In this document: in pieces, positions 63,401 through 64,000 of the stretch
Layout: every line of letters begins with the position of its first letter
Numbering within the stretch: the stretch's first letter is position 1
Assembly (NCBI GenBank): GCA_944325505.1
Contig: CALVAJ010000002.1
Coordinates: forward strand, 1 to 64,000
Source: an uncultured Bacteroidales bacterium
GTDB lineage: Bacteria; Bacteroidota; Bacteroidia; Bacteroidales; UBA932
Reading direction: 5' to 3'
DNA length: 64,000 nucleotides
Translations under genes and position numbers: made by a program
Notes under the pieces: model-generated
Databases searched by the model: none
What the model saw: only the letters and a program-made list of their open reading frames with translations
What the model was told of the DNA's origin: nothing

Positions 63401-63541
63401 GCCACGCAAGGGATGGAAAAGTCTTGCTGCATTCCACCAACCACTTTTGTCATTGTCACCAACCAAAAATGGCAATTATACCCGGAAAAGAGGTATGTCC
63501 TGTCCGAGCATTCCGTTGTCTTAAAGCCGGTAAGGCCGCCG

Positions 63542-64000
63542 CTATGACAGCAGGTTGGTCAGGAAAATGACTATGATTGCAAGCGGGGCGATGTAGCGGA
63601 TAAGGAAATAGGCGAGGCCGAATATGCGGGAATTCCCGCGGAGAGTGCCGCCGTTGGTGAATTCGTCCCGGACATCAACTTTCTTCATTCTCCAGCCGAC
63701 AAACACGACAATCAGCAGGGCTCCGAGCGGCATCAGCCAGTTTGCCGAGAACTTGTCAAAGAAATTGAACAGCGTGTTTCCGAAAAACTTCAGATCCGAC
63801 AACGGGCCGAACGACAGGGAACATAATATGCCGAGCACCCATGTGACCGCAAAAATCATCATGCAGGCTTTTTTCCTGGATATCCGCTTCTCCTCCATCA
63901 GATAGGCTACACCCACCTCGAAAAGGGAAATGGAAGAAGTCAGGGCCGCGACAATAAGGGCCAGGAAAAACAGTATGGAAACGACTCCGCCCAAAGGCAT
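63542..64000 (-). CDS. Sodium-dependent transporter, NSS family (C-terminal part)
   Basis: The last 152 residues of a neurotransmitter:sodium symporter-like protein; the gene continues beyond the right edge, so the first Met in this frame is probably not the start. SILFFLALIVAALTSSISLFE corresponds to helix 8 with its Na+-site serines (SS in TSSIS), followed by helices 9-12 and a short C-terminal tail. Bacterial members (such as LeuT, TnaT) import amino acids with Na+; the substrate here is unknown. The stop lies 51 bases right of the MITE-like element. Confidence 0.9.
   Translation of the reverse strand: MPLGGVVSILFFLALIVAALTSSISLFEVGVAYLMEEKRISRKKACMMIFAVTWVLGILCSLSFGPLSDLKFFGNTLFNFFDKFSANWLMPLGALLIVVFVGWRMKKVDVRDEFTNGGTLRGNSRIFGLAYFLIRYIAPLAIIVIFLTNLLS

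Larger units (their letters stand above)
63007..63490. mobile_element. 468-bp MITE-like element with 25-bp inverted ends and 8-bp target duplication
   Basis: CGGAAAAG occurs at 63007-63014 and 63483-63490, directly flanking inverted ends GGTATAATTGCC... (63015-63039) and ...GGCAATTATACC (63458-63482). The ends match in 21 of 25 bases, with all four mismatches in one A4/T4 block. The 468-bp interior has no coding frame worth the name. It holds a 12-bp-arm palindrome (63080-63105), a GTAGTGA hairpin (63262-63279) and five CAGGTGT/ACACCTG copies. An 8-bp duplication fits several IS families, for example IS66 or ISL3. No transposase is in the window, so it would be non-autonomous. Nothing else is seen between tRNA-Pro and the transporter gene. 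Confidence 0.72.

Overview
The window is a chromosomal segment of a member of the order Bacteroidales. The grounds are two SusC/SusD loci, Bacteroidetes-type promoters (a -33 TTTG or TTG, then 19-21 bases, then TAnnTTTG, most often TATCTTTG), many SPII lipoproteins, a SusC with an STN domain next to an ECF sigma/FecR pair, and the DUF4271-hemD-rnpA-yidD block. The genus cannot be fixed from the sequence alone.

Layout. 1-330: 5' end of a 16S rRNA gene (minus strand) with its promoter. 329-3121: split chromate transporter and an AspT-like transporter. 3135-9598: pyrophosphatase, then a two-gene multidrug efflux operon in which the RND pump and the outer-membrane channel are one 1499-codon ORF. 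9703-11484: a tRNA(CAU) locus with a 177/180-bp direct repeat enclosing a HEPN/MNT toxin-antitoxin pair and a decayed gene. 11492-11814: paired structured repeats. 11848-15219: the str operon (rpsL-rpsG-fusA-rpsJ). 15424-18637: an RsiV-like lipoprotein and a DPP IV-type peptidase. 19006-32423: SusCD locus 1 (plus strand) with an endonuclease/exonuclease/phosphatase-type lipoprotein, SusC, SusD and three accessory surface lipoproteins. 32526-35031: pgk, an rRNA methyltransferase and tRNA-Ala. 35106-47260: SusCD locus 2 (minus strand): ECF sigma, FecR, STN-SusC, SusD, a calcineurin-like phosphoesterase, a PKD lipoprotein and a GH36 alpha-galactosidase. 47346-55684: DUF2723 membrane protein, SUI1-like factor, DUF4271-hemD-rnpA-yidD, menG, menA, a candidate small RNA and a GT2 glycosyltransferase. 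55708-62709: lepA, split transketolase, an ECF sigma with a probable anti-sigma and a Spy-like protein, trmN6 and lolD. 62853-64000: tRNA-Pro, a 468-bp inverted-repeat element with an 8-bp target duplication, and the end of an NSS-family transporter.

Working together. Each SusCD locus carries a surface lipoprotein of a phosphoesterase superfamily (EEP in locus 1, metallophosphoesterase in locus 2). The two loci also appear to share a beta-sandwich-like module, so they may take up phosphorylated or phosphodiester-linked substrates; this is inference. Locus 2 looks controlled by trans-envelope signalling (STN-SusC to FecR to ECF sigma).

The least explained pieces are non-coding: the palindrome-rich 468-bp element at 63015-63482, the structured repeats beside the tRNA(CAU), the hairpin leader of SusCD locus 1, and a three-hairpin candidate small RNA at about 54757-54860. 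Coordinates were read by eye; no database search was run.
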